Assembly: GCA_002787235.1 (NCBI GenBank) | Contig: PCWG01000002.1 | Location: 59,250-123,249 of the forward strand | Direction of reading: 5' to 3' | Length of the DNA: 64,000 nt | Source: Nitrospinae bacterium CG11_big_fil_rev_8_21_14_0_20_45_15 | GTDB taxonomy: Bacteria > Nitrospinota > Nitrospinia > Nitrospinales > VA-1 | Part shown: piece by piece, positions 8,402 through 18,859 of the stretch | How positions within the stretch are numbered: the stretch's first letter is position 1 | Layout of the letters: every line of letters starts with the position of its first letter | Notes under the pieces: model-generated | Told to the model about the DNA's origin: nothing | The model's database searches: none | What the model saw: only the letters and a program-made list of their open reading frames with translations | Translations under genes and position numbers: made by a program

Positions 8402-9970
8402 ATGAATGCCCTTCCTAACTCAAATTCACATGCAGGGCATCGCGTTTTTCTGATACTCACTCTGTTGGCCCTGTTCATGGGGCTCATGCGCCTGCACACC
8501 TATGATGAGCCCTTTGAGAGAGACATCACCACGCATGCGGTAGTGGCTCACGAACTTCTGAACGGGAAAATTCTATATCAGGATATTTTTTCCGATCGGA
8601 CGCCTCTGATTCAATGGACTTACGCACTCGGCGAAGTTGTCATGGGCTTTGGGTTGAATTCCATTTATTTTTTGTGGTATCTGTCCGCCTTGATAACACT
8701 GGGTGGCGTGTATGCCTGCGCCACCGCAGGTGGCGGACGACCCAGCGTGGGATTATGGGCGGTTGGATTTTGGGTGCTGGTCTCTTGTGCCCCCATGGTA
8801 CAGGCCAATCAACCGAATTCAGAGGTGTTTATAAATAACTGCATGATCTGGGTGTTTGCACTTATTTTGCGGGATGATGGGAAAGGAAGCGGGCTGAGAC
8901 GGGCTATGGGAATGGGTGTTTTGTTAGCCGTTGCTTCGCTTTATAAATCCCATGTGCTTGTATTGGCTCTCGCACTTGGTATAGCGCACATTGTCAAACC
9001 ACCCGGAGGCGTTGAAAACCGCAAACGATCCATCTTTCAGGCCGGCATCACAGCTGGAGTTGGTGTTTTCATTTGGTCTGGATTGTTTGCATATATCTAT
9101 GCGACAGGTCGTTTTGAAGATTTTTGGAACGATATTTACACGTTCATGCAGCATTATACTGGTGATATTGGTGAAAATCTTCGCAGAGGAATCCACCCTC
9201 AAAACCTGCTCCCTCATTTTTTGTTTGGTATTTTCCCCTTGATCGTTTTGTCGGTTCTAGGGGCCGGGCTGAATTTTAAAAAAAATTCTACCAGAACAGG
9301 CACGCTGTATGCCTGCTATGGATTTTCCATTGCACTGATGATTGCGCTTCCTGGAAAATTTTTCCCGCATTATTATCAATTCTGGCTCCCTTTTCTCGCC
9401 CTCTCCTCGGCGAAAATTTTAGAAACCCTTGCCTTTGAAAACGGACAGGAAAATACATCGGGATTGAAATCTATGGGAACGGCGATCGCCATTTTGTTGG
9501 TCGCACTGCAAATTCGCTATTATTCCCTCGATAGTAGAGAATGGGCATTGATAAAATACGGCAACTTATTTGTTGATACTCAACGTGTCGGCAGGATGAT
9601 CAATGATGTTTTAAAAGAAGACGAAACATTTTATAACTGGGGTCTGGATTCAGGGCTTCACTTTTATAGCGAGAAACCGATTCCCAGTGGGGCAGGGATG
9701 TGGCCTTTGGTTGTCATGGGTGGCCCCTTGGCCAAAGAATACATGCCGCGCATACAGGCCGATCTCATCAGAAATAATCCAGAGTTGTTGATTGTTGCGG
9801 ATTATCTGCCAAAGCAACATCCCTTATTTCATTGGTTATTGACACGCTATGAAATCTTTCCAGACAATGCGCCCTATCGTCCGTTTGAATTTTATTTCAG
9901 GAAAGGCGGAAAATTAGAAAAACGTTTGGAATCTGGGAAAAAGAGTCTTGAAGAAAATCAACAGTCCTGA
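8402..9970 (+). CDS. GT-C type integral membrane glycosyltransferase (PMT/ArnT-like)
   Basis: This 522-aa protein has about ten or more hydrophobic segments. An early acidic loop (DEPFERDITTHAVVAHELL, residues ~37-55) with LYQDIFSDRTPL is characteristic of GT-C enzymes of the dolichyl-phosphate mannosyltransferase/ArnT superfamily, which transfer sugars from polyprenyl phosphates on the periplasmic side. The C-terminal ~130 residues form a soluble periplasmic-looking domain (NWGLDSGLHFYSEKP). It follows the repeat-bearing glycosyltransferase genes in the same orientation, so it may complete the same surface glycan pathway (inference). No clear ribosome site precedes ATG 8402. Confidence 0.8.
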   Translation: MNALPNSNSHAGHRVFLILTLLALFMGLMRLHTYDEPFERDITTHAVVAHELLNGKILYQDIFSDRTPLIQWTYALGEVVMGFGLNSIYFLWYLSALITLGGVYACATAGGGRPSVGLWAVGFWVLVSCAPMVQANQPNSEVFINNCMIWVFALILRDDGKGSGLRRAMGMGVLLAVASLYKSHVLVLALALGIAHIVKPPGGVENRKRSIFQAGITAGVGVFIWSGLFAYIYATGRFEDFWNDIYTFMQHYTGDIGENLRRGIHPQNLLPHFLFGIFPLIVLSVLGAGLNFKKNSTRTGTLYACYGFSIALMIALPGKFFPHYYQFWLPFLALSSAKILETLAFENGQENTSGLKSMGTAIAILLVALQIRYYSLDSREWALIKYGNLFVDTQRVGRMINDVLKEDETFYNWGLDSGLHFYSEKPIPSGAGMWPLVVMGGPLAKEYMPRIQADLIRNNPELLIVADYLPKQHPLFHWLLTRYEIFPDNAPYRPFEFYFRKGGKLEKRLESGKKSLEENQQS

Positions 9971-10114
9971 TTTTTTAAGACATCCATCAACTTTCCAGTG
10001 CACTGTCTGAGCGCAGAGCAGAGCAGAGAATTAAACTTTGGGATATGATACAATTCAGAACCAATTGCGGGAACTCAAAAGAATCAAAAGAAACGGTTTG
10101 AACACATAGAAATT

Positions 10115-10555
10115 ATGAATTTAAAACAGGCACGGCCCCATTCTTCAAAGCTGAAAAATAGTAAACTCAAGCGATCCCTTTTCCTTTGTTGGTCCGTCGC
10201 GATTACTTTGGCATTGACAGCTTGCACCACCCGAGTAGAGACTTACCAGCAATTTTCAAATTTACCGGAGCCCCTTCCAGCTTCCGAAGGCCAATTGATA
10301 TATGAAGAATCAAAATGTGTTTATTGTCATGGCATTCAAGGCGATGGTAACGGTTTCATTGCAGAAGGACTCAATCCCCGACCCTCAGATTTTACGTCGG
10401 TAGCATCAAACAATTCCGAACGGAAAGAACGGTGGAAAAAAGCAGTTGAGAAAGGCATTCCCGGAACCTCGATGCCTGCTTTTCAGGAATTCAGCCCCAA
10501 TCAAATTCGTGACTTGATAGATTATTTGCAGTCGTTTTCAAAGATTGAAAACTAG
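10115..10555 (+). CDS. Mono-heme cytochrome c lipoprotein
   Basis: This 146-aa protein has a basic N-terminus, a hydrophobic stretch and a lipobox (LALTAC), so it should be anchored to a membrane by lipid on the periplasmic side. CVYCHG is a CXXCH heme attachment site; a later MPAF within GTSMPAFQEF offers the usual distal Met ligand, and the protein ends with the LIDYLQSF helix typical of class I cytochromes c. It probably shuttles electrons in the periplasm, partner unknown. The CHAT protein gene ends only 16 bases away on the other strand. Confidence 0.85.
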   Translation: MNLKQARPHSSKLKNSKLKRSLFLCWSVAITLALTACTTRVETYQQFSNLPEPLPASEGQLIYEESKCVYCHGIQGDGNGFIAEGLNPRPSDFTSVASNNSERKERWKKAVEKGIPGTSMPAFQEFSPNQIRDLIDYLQSFSKIEN

Positions 10556-10571
10556 ACTTGTGTAGAAAATC

Positions 10572-13500
10572 TTACCGGTAATCACCCGTGAGATTGAACG
10601 CCGCCCAGTACGCAGGGTGTGGGTAGAGCGTTTTCACCAATGCCTGCGCCTTGCGTAGACTTTCGGCCTTGTTTTCTGTGACATAATTCCTATAAAAATG
10701 TTTGGTGAGAATCGCCGTGGAAATGTCACTGACTCTCCAGAGAGATGATAGCAAGGCATGCGTACCTGCGTAAATGAAAGCACGGTTCAAGCCCACCACA
10801 TCGTCGCCGCCGCTCAATTCGCCAAGCCCCGTTTGACAACCGCTCAAGGTTACCAGATCCGCATTGATCTTCATCGAGAAGACCTCATTCACTTCCAGAC
10901 TGCCATCCTGAGCCAAATCGCGTGTCAGCTTCAAGGAAGAGAACAGGGGATTGATGGGGTCAAATTCTCCATGGGAAGCAATGTGAATGATTTGATAGTC
11001 CCCTATATGTTCGCGTATCCAGCTTTCTTTCGCCCGGTCCCGAGTTAAAATATCGATTTTTGGAAAGTCCCATTTGATGGCATTGGCTTCCATTTCGGCG
11101 AGAGGTAAATCGTAATTAAAATCTCCAAGGTCAGGATTTCCTATAGCAAGCACACGAATGTCTCCGTCCTTTTTGAGATTTTTTCGCGCGAAGGTGTATT
11201 GCAAAACCGAAGCACTTGGAGAATAGAAGAGCGGCCATTTTTCGAATAAATAAGCGTTCCCATCGTTCAAGGATGCAAAAGAAATATAATGCAAGTGAGA
11301 GTGAGGGATGATTCCCAAGACCTTTTTTTGCAAAATCAAAGATTCAATCGGGCGGATTAACAAGTCGTAGAGTTTGAGTGTGACTTCCTCCACCGGAGCC
11401 AGTTTTTGTATCCGGGTTCGATAGTCATGAATCAGCGCATTCAAATCCTTTTCATTGTAAGGCACGCGAACAACGTCGATTTTTTCTTTGGTGACTACCC
11501 ATACAACCAATTCATTTGGGGTTTCCAAATATTCAATGAGCGCGACAGAATCATCCAATAGAACTTTTAGATTTTCAAAGCCAATGGATTCAACGGTGAC
11601 AAAACTAGATATCTGTGGACTGGAAGCCTTGGCTTCGATCAGCAAATCCTGATAGGAATTGCGGGCGGAAACCAATTGGGTAGAGAAACTCTTGATTTTT
11701 GCTTCGTCTGCCTGCTCGCGGGCCTGCGTCATATCGTCTTCAATGGTGCGGATCAATTGTTTTTGACTTTGCAATTGATCGTAGAGTTTTTGGCCCACGT
11801 CGTTTTTTAAATTGATCTTTTGATTGCCCAATAAATCGATAAAACTTCTGGATTTAGAACGCTCTGCGTAGTCGAAAGATTCGGCGACTTTTCCAAGATC
11901 CAGAAGTAGAAGTACGAGTTCCTGATAAACTTCCTGCTTGTCCGTTAAAAATCCATTTTGAAATTCCTCGACTTTGATTTCAGCGCGCATCTGGTCAACC
12001 GTGGCGACTGCCTTTTTATAAATTTCAACTGCCTGCATGCTTTTCTTCATTTGGACCAGACAAAACGCTTCGCCTCTCAAAGCCCGCCACAACACTTCAG
12101 GAATATTCAAGCGCTGCGCAAGTTCGGCTGTTTTTTGAAATTGCATGACAGCGGTTTCCCACTCAGCATGTTGCAGAGATAGATTACTACGTTCAAGCAG
12201 GGCTTTGACGAGATTGGTTTGGTTGCCAATCGACTCGCTCAATTGAATGGCAAGCTCGATGTGCTTGCTGGCCAAATCCAACTTGCCCAGGCGCAGATAA
12301 CTCATTCCCATATTGCGATGTGTGTAACCCTGGCCCCATTTGGATTTCGACTTGAGGTCGTATTCCAGGGCTTTTTCAAAAAAGGTGAGAGATTCTTCGT
12401 AGCGTTTGTCTTTTCGGTAAACAAGCCCAATGTTATTGTAAGCAGAGGCGACTTCAGTCAATGAAGGAACCTTTTGAGCCAACTCAAGACTTTTATTTAA
12501 ATTGTTGAGAGCCCTTTGCGAGTCATTCAGCGTCCAGTGAATCAAGCCTAAAGTATTGTAGATCAGAGTTTGTTGATGCAGGTCATTTACTTCCTTGGCG
12601 ATGTCCAGAGCCTGCTTCTGGAATTGAAATGCTTTTTGATAATCGGCTTGATACCAGTGCGAATTGGCTTGATAAAGCAGTGCCCGTGACAAAGTTTTTT
12701 TCAAATTGTTGGTTTTGGCAAGAGTCTCTCCTTGTTTGTAAAACTCAAGCGCGTGTGCAAAATCGCCACGCTTTTCATGGATCAGTCCCAGCTCCAACAA
12801 TGTTTCGGCTGTTTTTTCGGGCTCGTTTTGAAGTGAAAATATGGCATGAGCCTGATTGAAATAATCTTCCGCTTCGCTGTATTGATTGAGTCGCAAATAA
12901 TAAATCCTGCCGATTCTGCGTAACTCCGTTGCGCGGTCGACTTCGGAATTTAATTGTGAATGCAGACTTTCCGATTTCTGAAAAGCAGTCAACGCTTCCT
13001 GATAGTTCAGTGCGTTTTCTTCCACGAGCCCCAATTGGCTGTAACTCTCTGCCATTTCCTGCAATGCCTTTTCTCCCCCAAACAACTCAAGAGCTCGTTT
13101 TAAATGTCCGATTGCGGTTGGGTAGTTTTCAATGAAGGAATTGGAAATTCCGAGAAAACGCTCAATGCGGGCTAGCTCGTCCATATCTTTATTGGCGGTG
13201 GCAATGGGAATCAAACGTTGCTCGTACTCAATCGCCCGCTGGAAATCTTTCATGTTAAAGGCAGATTCAGCGAGTTTTTGATACAGAGCGGGAACCAGTT
13301 TATTTTCGGGAATATACTCTGCTAGAAGAAGTGCTTTTTCAAAATAATTGATTGCTGATGCCCAATCGCTATTTTTAAAATCGCCCACACCCAGCCCGGC
13401 ATTTTTTTTGAAATGATCGCGTGCAAAATTTAGTTTCGCTTCTTCCGACATTTCTGGAAATCCGTAATAGCGATAATGGGCCCATTCCAGCGATTGGGTT

Positions 13501-16500
13501 GTATTTTTTGCGAATTCCAATTGGGTTTTACGTAAAGCCTCGGCAGGGCCGACCTGTCGCAATTTCAGATAAAATGATTTCATGAAAGCCGAATCCGTTG
13601 GTCCATCCTCTGCATCGGTACGTAGCAAAACACCGGGATAACCCTTGAAAGTGAGCGCGTGCAGGAGCGGGGCAGATGGTGACAGTCCCAGATTGGTATC
13701 GATTTCATAACGTATATTGGGAAGCACTAACAAGCGCGAGCTTACCGAGGGTGTGTACAATTGTTGGGTCGGGATGCTTTGCAGATCATTGGGATTGGAA
13801 GACACTCGGATTCTTCCCGCAGACGTGCCATTCAAAAAAGAGGTTCCTCCAATTTGAATACTGCCATAGCGACTCCAATCTTTCATGAACTGATTGTGGG
13901 CCTGATCGTTTTGCGGGATTCTTTTCACCGCACTGAAGTTCCCTTCATTATTTAAAGCGCAATAGGAGGGAATGCCTTTCGCATTATCAGTTTGAATGGA
14001 CTGCGAGTCACTGGTTTCGTCGCAAGTGTTATTGGCAGGGACTAATAACAAGCGTGAATCGTATAAATTATTTTTTGCCTCGGCAAAGCGGAGATGAGAC
14101 AAGGAAGAGAAGTAAACCAAACGCATCTTTTCAATCAAAATATGATCGTCAAGGCGCATTGCAGACCAGGGCAAAAATTCCAAAACACCATCGGCGGAAA
14201 GTAGGAGTGTCTCCGTTGTCTTCATCGTTTCGCTGATGGGTGTCAAGAGTTCTCGTGAAAGCAAGGCGATGTCTTCTTGACTGGGCGATAGTCCGTGCCG
14301 ACCAACGCGGTCAATGGCATCAAACAAGGCCCTGTTCATCGGGATGCGTTTTCCTTGCACATCCTCATCGTGTAATTCAAAGACCAGAATGCTGTTGCCT
14401 GTTGATTGGAATTTTATCAGCGTTTGTCCAGGTTCCAGCAATCCCCGAATCAAATCAAGATCCGGCACTTGTGCGGAATACATTGCGGACAGTTCAGGAA
14501 CATCCTCCTTCACCATTGCCATGAAATCGGAATACTCTGCGAATATCGCATCAAGCGGCTCATTCGCATCGGAGATTCTTTTTGCTTCTGCTGAAATGCG
14601 ATTGATTTCTTCTGCATATTCGGCACGCGTTGCATCTTCAAAATCGAGAGCCGGTCGCAAAGCAATCAATTGCAACTGTCGTCCTTTTTCCGAGAAAATC
14701 AGAGACTGTTCCATCTTTCCTGCTGAAAAATATGCTTCTGTTAAAGAACGATACAAATCACTCATAAGAGCAAGTGATGGCTCATCTTTTGGAATCAGGG
14801 AATACGGCAATTGACTCAGCAAATGGTCTGCTGTTTCCAGAGCCTGAAGATTTTCCTCACCTTCTTTGAATAAAGATTGGACAAAATGATATTGCCATCG
14901 CAAGGGAACAGGGGGTTGGATGACTTCTGTCTGTGATTTTGTGCCAATCAGGTTGTGTATCAAATTCAGATTCTGGCGGATCATGACAGACAGCTCAGCT
15001 GTCTGTGGATCGCGCTCTGAAAGCACAGCAAGGGCCTGCTCAAAGTATTGGATGCAACGCTGTGCATTGCGAAAAACACGATCCCCTTTTTCTAGAGCTA
15101 GAGAAAGGCTTTTAGCGGGATCTTGCTCTGCGTTCGATGGCAGGGTGTTCTGCTCAGCAAAGGCCTCGTAATAATAAATGATACCCAACAGATTTTTTAA
15201 GATCGCGATGTGTTTGCGTTGAGCTTGAGTGGGTACGGCATCAAAGGCTTGATCGGTTGTTTCCATCAATAAACGAACTGAATCGAGTTGCCCTGAGATT
15301 TCCTTGTAAGGAGTGTTGCGTGCTGAAGCCAATACCACCTGGCCCATATTGGCGGCGTTGACCCAGGAGCCCCAGTGATTGTTCAAGGCCATTGACAAGG
15401 TGTGAGACTGGCGAAAATAGTCAAGCGATTGTTCGGGTTTGCCCCAGAGCCAGTAGTAATTGCCGATTTGATTGAGTAAGAGGGCTTTTTCTAAAATAAC
15501 CGGAACATTTTTTTCTATATCGAGATCTTTTGGGATAAGACTCAACTTATTCTCGAAATTCTTTATGGCAAGATCGTAGCGTCCAAAATCTCCGTAAATT
15601 TTACCTACGTAATGAAAAATGAGCTTTCTTTCACCGGTCTCATCGAAGCCCATAGCGGCTGTGGAACTGTTTGCACCCAGTCCGGTTTCCAGAGAGACAC
15701 CGATCAAGCCCTTACTTTCTTTGGTTTTTTTGATCGTTCCATATTTCCCGAGAAGATCCACTGCCTCGAAATAATGACTCAAAGCCTGGTGCAGAGTTTG
15801 TGGATCTTTATCACCAGATTCTTCACTGAGGGCATAAATATTATTTGCGATATTACGCAATGCACGTGAAATAGACTGCGTGTTGTTGGCATCACGATTG
15901 AGGTTCAGAGTACGTGTGAAATAATTTATCGCATTGGCATAGTCCCCTGCATCTTGATAGGCAAGGGCGATTCGATCGTTGAGTTCGGCAATGCGAGTCT
16001 CATCCTTTTTTTCCTCGTAAATCTTGAGGGCTTTGCGGAATTCGACGATAGCGGTGTCCTGCAAGCCTACCTTGAAAGAACTTTCACCAAATCGCTGATG
16101 ATAAATCGCTTCCCGGTCGGCAATGTAAAAGGGTTGATCCGATCGCTTGCGATAATAATACAAGGCCGTCTGATGATTGTTCAGGAGGTAATGCGCATTG
16201 CCCAGATTCAAGTGCAGGTCTGCGGTGTTTTGAACATTCCCTGTTTCCTCACTCAGCATAAGGGCGATTTCGTATTCATGAATGGCCCGCTCCAGATAAC
16301 CTTTATTTTTGATGTCGCGCTCTTTTTGCTCATAGAGCCAGCCCAGAGTTTGATGAAAAAATAACTGCACGGCATCTTTGGAGAGTGCCGTACCGATTTC
16401 TTTTTCAGCCTGATTCAGATCAGGAGGCGTCAAATAGGTGAGAGAAAGGCCCAGTGCGTAATGATCGACCGCCGAATCGGGATTTGCTTTCAGACGGTCC

Positions 16501-18596
16501 CGATAAAAATTGATATTATCCGAAACTTTATTGAGTGCCGCTCCGGCTTGAATATAACCCCGATGCGCTTCTACGACTTCGGGTGCATAAGCGATCAAGC
16601 CAGCGAAAGTTTTACGTGCGAGTTTGATTTCATTGACACGAATCTCCCAGGTTCCCTTTTCGATCCATTTTGTGATTTTCCCTTTACGAGCGGCATTGAT
16701 GCGCTCTTTCAGGTTCGCTGAACCGTCAAATATTTTTTCGTAAGCTTGCAGGCTTTGGTCGAAATTTTCTTCATTGGCGTAGATCTCTGCCAGTGCCATT
16801 TGAGCTGAAAATACTTCTTCGCCGATTTCGGGGTATTTTACAATGGTGGTTTTGTAGGCTTCTTTTGCCAGTAACGATTCATTATTTTTTGCGTACAAGT
16901 AACCGATTCGATTTTGTACTGCCGCGACCAGCGTGGGAAGTGTTTTGTATTCAAGAGTCAATTGTTGCAGGTTTACGATTTTTTCTGCAAACGTTTGCGG
17001 CGTCTCAAAAAGATCCAGTATCTCTTGAGTGGCTTGTTGACGCCATTTTTTAACATCATAATAATCCCGGATGACTGCAACGAAGGATGCGATCAGACTT
17101 TTACGATCGCCTACCAGCTTGTAGATATTGCTTTTGTAAAAAGCGGCCTGGGCAGAATAGATTTTTTGATCGGGAAACTGCTTGATCACTCGATCGAAAA
17201 AATCCAATGCACGGACCGGGTCCTTCAATTCACCATACAAACGTCCCATCTCGACATAAGCTTTGGCCACGACGGCATGTTCCGATTGTTTGGCGATTTC
17301 GCTCAAGGTCATGAGGGCCGCGTGGATCGCTTTTTCGTGCGCTTGCGGTCCAGCATTTAGGGAAGCTTTTAATGACAAGGTAGCCAGTTCTATGCGCGAC
17401 AAGCCGGTAACAGCGGGTTGATCGTTGTAGAGAGTGACAATTTTATTCAAGATAGAAAGAGCCGAGCTGTCTTGTCCCAGTTCACGATAGGCCTGTGCCA
17501 GCGCAAGGCGTATGGCGTTGAGCTTGTTCTCTCCTTTAAAATCCTGAATCGTATTTTTGTAGATCAGGACACATCGGGCCGATGCCAGATTTTCAGGTGG
17601 GCACAATTCATTGATCGAATTCATGGCTTCCGAAAAATTCGCCGCTTTGGGGAAAATGCCTTCCAACGGGAGCGATTTGATGGCTCCACCATTTTGGGTT
17701 TGCTCAGTGTAGAAAATCCGATCCCCTGCAAAAGCGGGAAGCAGGTCGTAACTGTCTGAGGCGGTTAATTGTCTTTCGCGTCCAGCCTGACCGTTTGACA
17801 ACTCAACGCTGAAAATATTGGGGTTGTCGTCAATGGTCAACTCCCCGTCGCCGTTCGTATCATCCTCATAGCGAGTGAAAACGATGAGCTTCTCATCCTG
17901 CGACCATTGTGGCGATAAGTTGATTGACGTGCCAGAGGTGATGGCTGTCAGGGCCTGAGTTTTTAAATCCATTAACCATATATTTTTATCATGAGCGAAG
18001 GCCAGGCGCGAGCCACTGGGTGATAGCGCGGGATCAAGCCCTGCTTCTTTCATGACCTGGGTCCGTTTTCCCGTGGCCAGTTCTATTTTGTAAATAGATT
18101 TTTCCAGACCGTTGGGCTCGGTGGACGCAAAATAAATGAATTTTTGATCGGGTGACCAGGCCGGATGTGAATCGGGCAAATCTTCTTGTGTCAATCGAAC
18201 GGGTACCGGCAAAGAAGAGGAATCGGCAATATCCATAATATACACATCGCCACGAGGGTCGTTCCTATTGGAAATAAAAGCCACCTTCTTGCCATCGGGG
18301 CTCACCGCGGGGGAATTGTCTTCGGTGCCATGAAAAGTCAGACGTCGGTCGAGGCTAGGCAGTCCGGGACTCAATTCTTTCAACCACAAATCCAGATTGC
18401 CCGAACGGTCGGATACATAGACCATTCTACGAGCATCTGCTGAAACAGAAGATGCAAAATTCTGTCCCGGATTTGCAGTGACAAGGATGGGCGTGTGAAA
18501 GGGTTCCCTTTCCTCTGCAAGCACCAGAGAGTTTCCCAAAGTCATAAGAAGAGGGAAAGGAAGGATGAGTCGAAGGAGACAAATAGGATATTTCAT
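10572..18596 (-). CDS. Giant secreted TolB-propeller/TPR/CHAT protein
   Basis: About 2,674 aa from ATG 18596 (the track uses GTG 18614). A signal peptide precedes a TolB/PD40-like propeller (repeats such as SPAVSPDGKKVAFISN, residues ~30-330). Long TPR arrays follow to ~1330, a degenerate CHAT-like domain at ~1380-1700, TPRs again to ~2250, and a C-terminal CHAT domain. CHAT domains are caspase-like cysteine proteases. The last one keeps the His (HIASHGEF, ~H2542) and Cys (LSGCQTGLGE, ~C2587), whereas the internal copy has IQIGGTSF and LVLPNIRY at those places, so it is probably inactive. The signal peptide predicts envelope or periplasmic action, unusual for TPR-CHAT proteins. Target unknown. 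Confidence 0.85.
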   Translation of the reverse strand: MKYPICLLRLILPFPLLMTLGNSLVLAEEREPFHTPILVTANPGQNFASSVSADARRMVYVSDRSGNLDLWLKELSPGLPSLDRRLTFHGTEDNSPAVSPDGKKVAFISNRNDPRGDVYIMDIADSSSLPVPVRLTQEDLPDSHPAWSPDQKFIYFASTEPNGLEKSIYKIELATGKRTQVMKEAGLDPALSPSGSRLAFAHDKNIWLMDLKTQALTAITSGTSINLSPQWSQDEKLIVFTRYEDDTNGDGELTIDDNPNIFSVELSNGQAGRERQLTASDSYDLLPAFAGDRIFYTEQTQNGGAIKSLPLEGIFPKAANFSEAMNSINELCPPENLASARCVLIYKNTIQDFKGENKLNAIRLALAQAYRELGQDSSALSILNKIVTLYNDQPAVTGLSRIELATLSLKASLNAGPQAHEKAIHAALMTLSEIAKQSEHAVVAKAYVEMGRLYGELKDPVRALDFFDRVIKQFPDQKIYSAQAAFYKSNIYKLVGDRKSLIASFVAVIRDYYDVKKWRQQATQEILDLFETPQTFAEKIVNLQQLTLEYKTLPTLVAAVQNRIGYLYAKNNESLLAKEAYKTTIVKYPEIGEEVFSAQMALAEIYANEENFDQSLQAYEKIFDGSANLKERINAARKGKITKWIEKGTWEIRVNEIKLARKTFAGLIAYAPEVVEAHRGYIQAGAALNKVSDNINFYRDRLKANPDSAVDHYALGLSLTYLTPPDLNQAEKEIGTALSKDAVQLFFHQTLGWLYEQKERDIKNKGYLERAIHEYEIALMLSEETGNVQNTADLHLNLGNAHYLLNNHQTALYYYRKRSDQPFYIADREAIYHQRFGESSFKVGLQDTAIVEFRKALKIYEEKKDETRIAELNDRIALAYQDAGDYANAINYFTRTLNLNRDANNTQSISRALRNIANNIYALSEESGDKDPQTLHQALSHYFEAVDLLGKYGTIKKTKESKGLIGVSLETGLGANSSTAAMGFDETGERKLIFHYVGKIYGDFGRYDLAIKNFENKLSLIPKDLDIEKNVPVILEKALLLNQIGNYYWLWGKPEQSLDYFRQSHTLSMALNNHWGSWVNAANMGQVVLASARNTPYKEISGQLDSVRLLMETTDQAFDAVPTQAQRKHIAILKNLLGIIYYYEAFAEQNTLPSNAEQDPAKSLSLALEKGDRVFRNAQRCIQYFEQALAVLSERDPQTAELSVMIRQNLNLIHNLIGTKSQTEVIQPPVPLRWQYHFVQSLFKEGEENLQALETADHLLSQLPYSLIPKDEPSLALMSDLYRSLTEAYFSAGKMEQSLIFSEKGRQLQLIALRPALDFEDATRAEYAEEINRISAEAKRISDANEPLDAIFAEYSDFMAMVKEDVPELSAMYSAQVPDLDLIRGLLEPGQTLIKFQSTGNSILVFELHDEDVQGKRIPMNRALFDAIDRVGRHGLSPSQEDIALLSRELLTPISETMKTTETLLLSADGVLEFLPWSAMRLDDHILIEKMRLVYFSSLSHLRFAEAKNNLYDSRLLLVPANNTCDETSDSQSIQTDNAKGIPSYCALNNEGNFSAVKRIPQNDQAHNQFMKDWSRYGSIQIGGTSFLNGTSAGRIRVSSNPNDLQSIPTQQLYTPSVSSRLLVLPNIRYEIDTNLGLSPSAPLLHALTFKGYPGVLLRTDAEDGPTDSAFMKSFYLKLRQVGPAEALRKTQLEFAKNTTQSLEWAHYRYYGFPEMSEEAKLNFARDHFKKNAGLGVGDFKNSDWASAINYFEKALLLAEYIPENKLVPALYQKLAESAFNMKDFQRAIEYEQRLIPIATANKDMDELARIERFLGISNSFIENYPTAIGHLKRALELFGGEKALQEMAESYSQLGLVEENALNYQEALTAFQKSESLHSQLNSEVDRATELRRIGRIYYLRLNQYSEAEDYFNQAHAIFSLQNEPEKTAETLLELGLIHEKRGDFAHALEFYKQGETLAKTNNLKKTLSRALLYQANSHWYQADYQKAFQFQKQALDIAKEVNDLHQQTLIYNTLGLIHWTLNDSQRALNNLNKSLELAQKVPSLTEVASAYNNIGLVYRKDKRYEESLTFFEKALEYDLKSKSKWGQGYTHRNMGMSYLRLGKLDLASKHIELAIQLSESIGNQTNLVKALLERSNLSLQHAEWETAVMQFQKTAELAQRLNIPEVLWRALRGEAFCLVQMKKSMQAVEIYKKAVATVDQMRAEIKVEEFQNGFLTDKQEVYQELVLLLLDLGKVAESFDYAERSKSRSFIDLLGNQKINLKNDVGQKLYDQLQSQKQLIRTIEDDMTQAREQADEAKIKSFSTQLVSARNSYQDLLIEAKASSPQISSFVTVESIGFENLKVLLDDSVALIEYLETPNELVVWVVTKEKIDVVRVPYNEKDLNALIHDYRTRIQKLAPVEEVTLKLYDLLIRPIESLILQKKVLGIIPHSHLHYISFASLNDGNAYLFEKWPLFYSPSASVLQYTFARKNLKKDGDIRVLAIGNPDLGDFNYDLPLAEMEANAIKWDFPKIDILTRDRAKESWIREHIGDYQIIHIASHGEFDPINPLFSSLKLTRDLAQDGSLEVNEVFSMKINADLVTLSGCQTGLGELSGGDDVVGLNRAFIYAGTHALLSSLWRVSDISTAILTKHFYRNYVTENKAESLRKAQALVKTLYPHPAYWAAFNLTGDYR

Positions 18597-18859
18597 ATTA
18601 TTCGTATTTGGCACAATGGCCTGATGAGCAGGTATTTCATAAATTGCAGACCTGCATGAATGTGATCACTTAATTTTGAGTACGCCTGACCCTGTAATAT
18701 TGAAGATAACTAAAGCGAGATAGTAAATCAACGCAGTCATGAATTTCCCTTTGCAAAGCGAAATACAAACATTCCCTTGAAAAAAGATGTGAAATACTAT
18801 AGAAATTTACTACATATAGAGCTTTTGAACACGAACTTTCCTAATTTAGCGATGGTTGC

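Noticed and set aside
14314-14814. Plus-strand ORF of 166 aa inside the CHAT gene, one of many in 10.7-18.4 kb
   Set aside because: All plus ORFs here lie opposite a continuous 2,674-aa frame with clear TPR, propeller and CHAT motifs; none has a recognisable domain.
18601-18640. TTGGCAC string suggesting a sigma54 promoter before nuoN
   Set aside because: The required TTGC element is missing at the -12 position, and the site overlaps the start region of the CHAT gene.
18777-18803. TTGAAA / TATAGA pair as a nuoN promoter
   Set aside because: The spacer is only 15 bases and the region is generally AT-rich; too weak to list as a feature.
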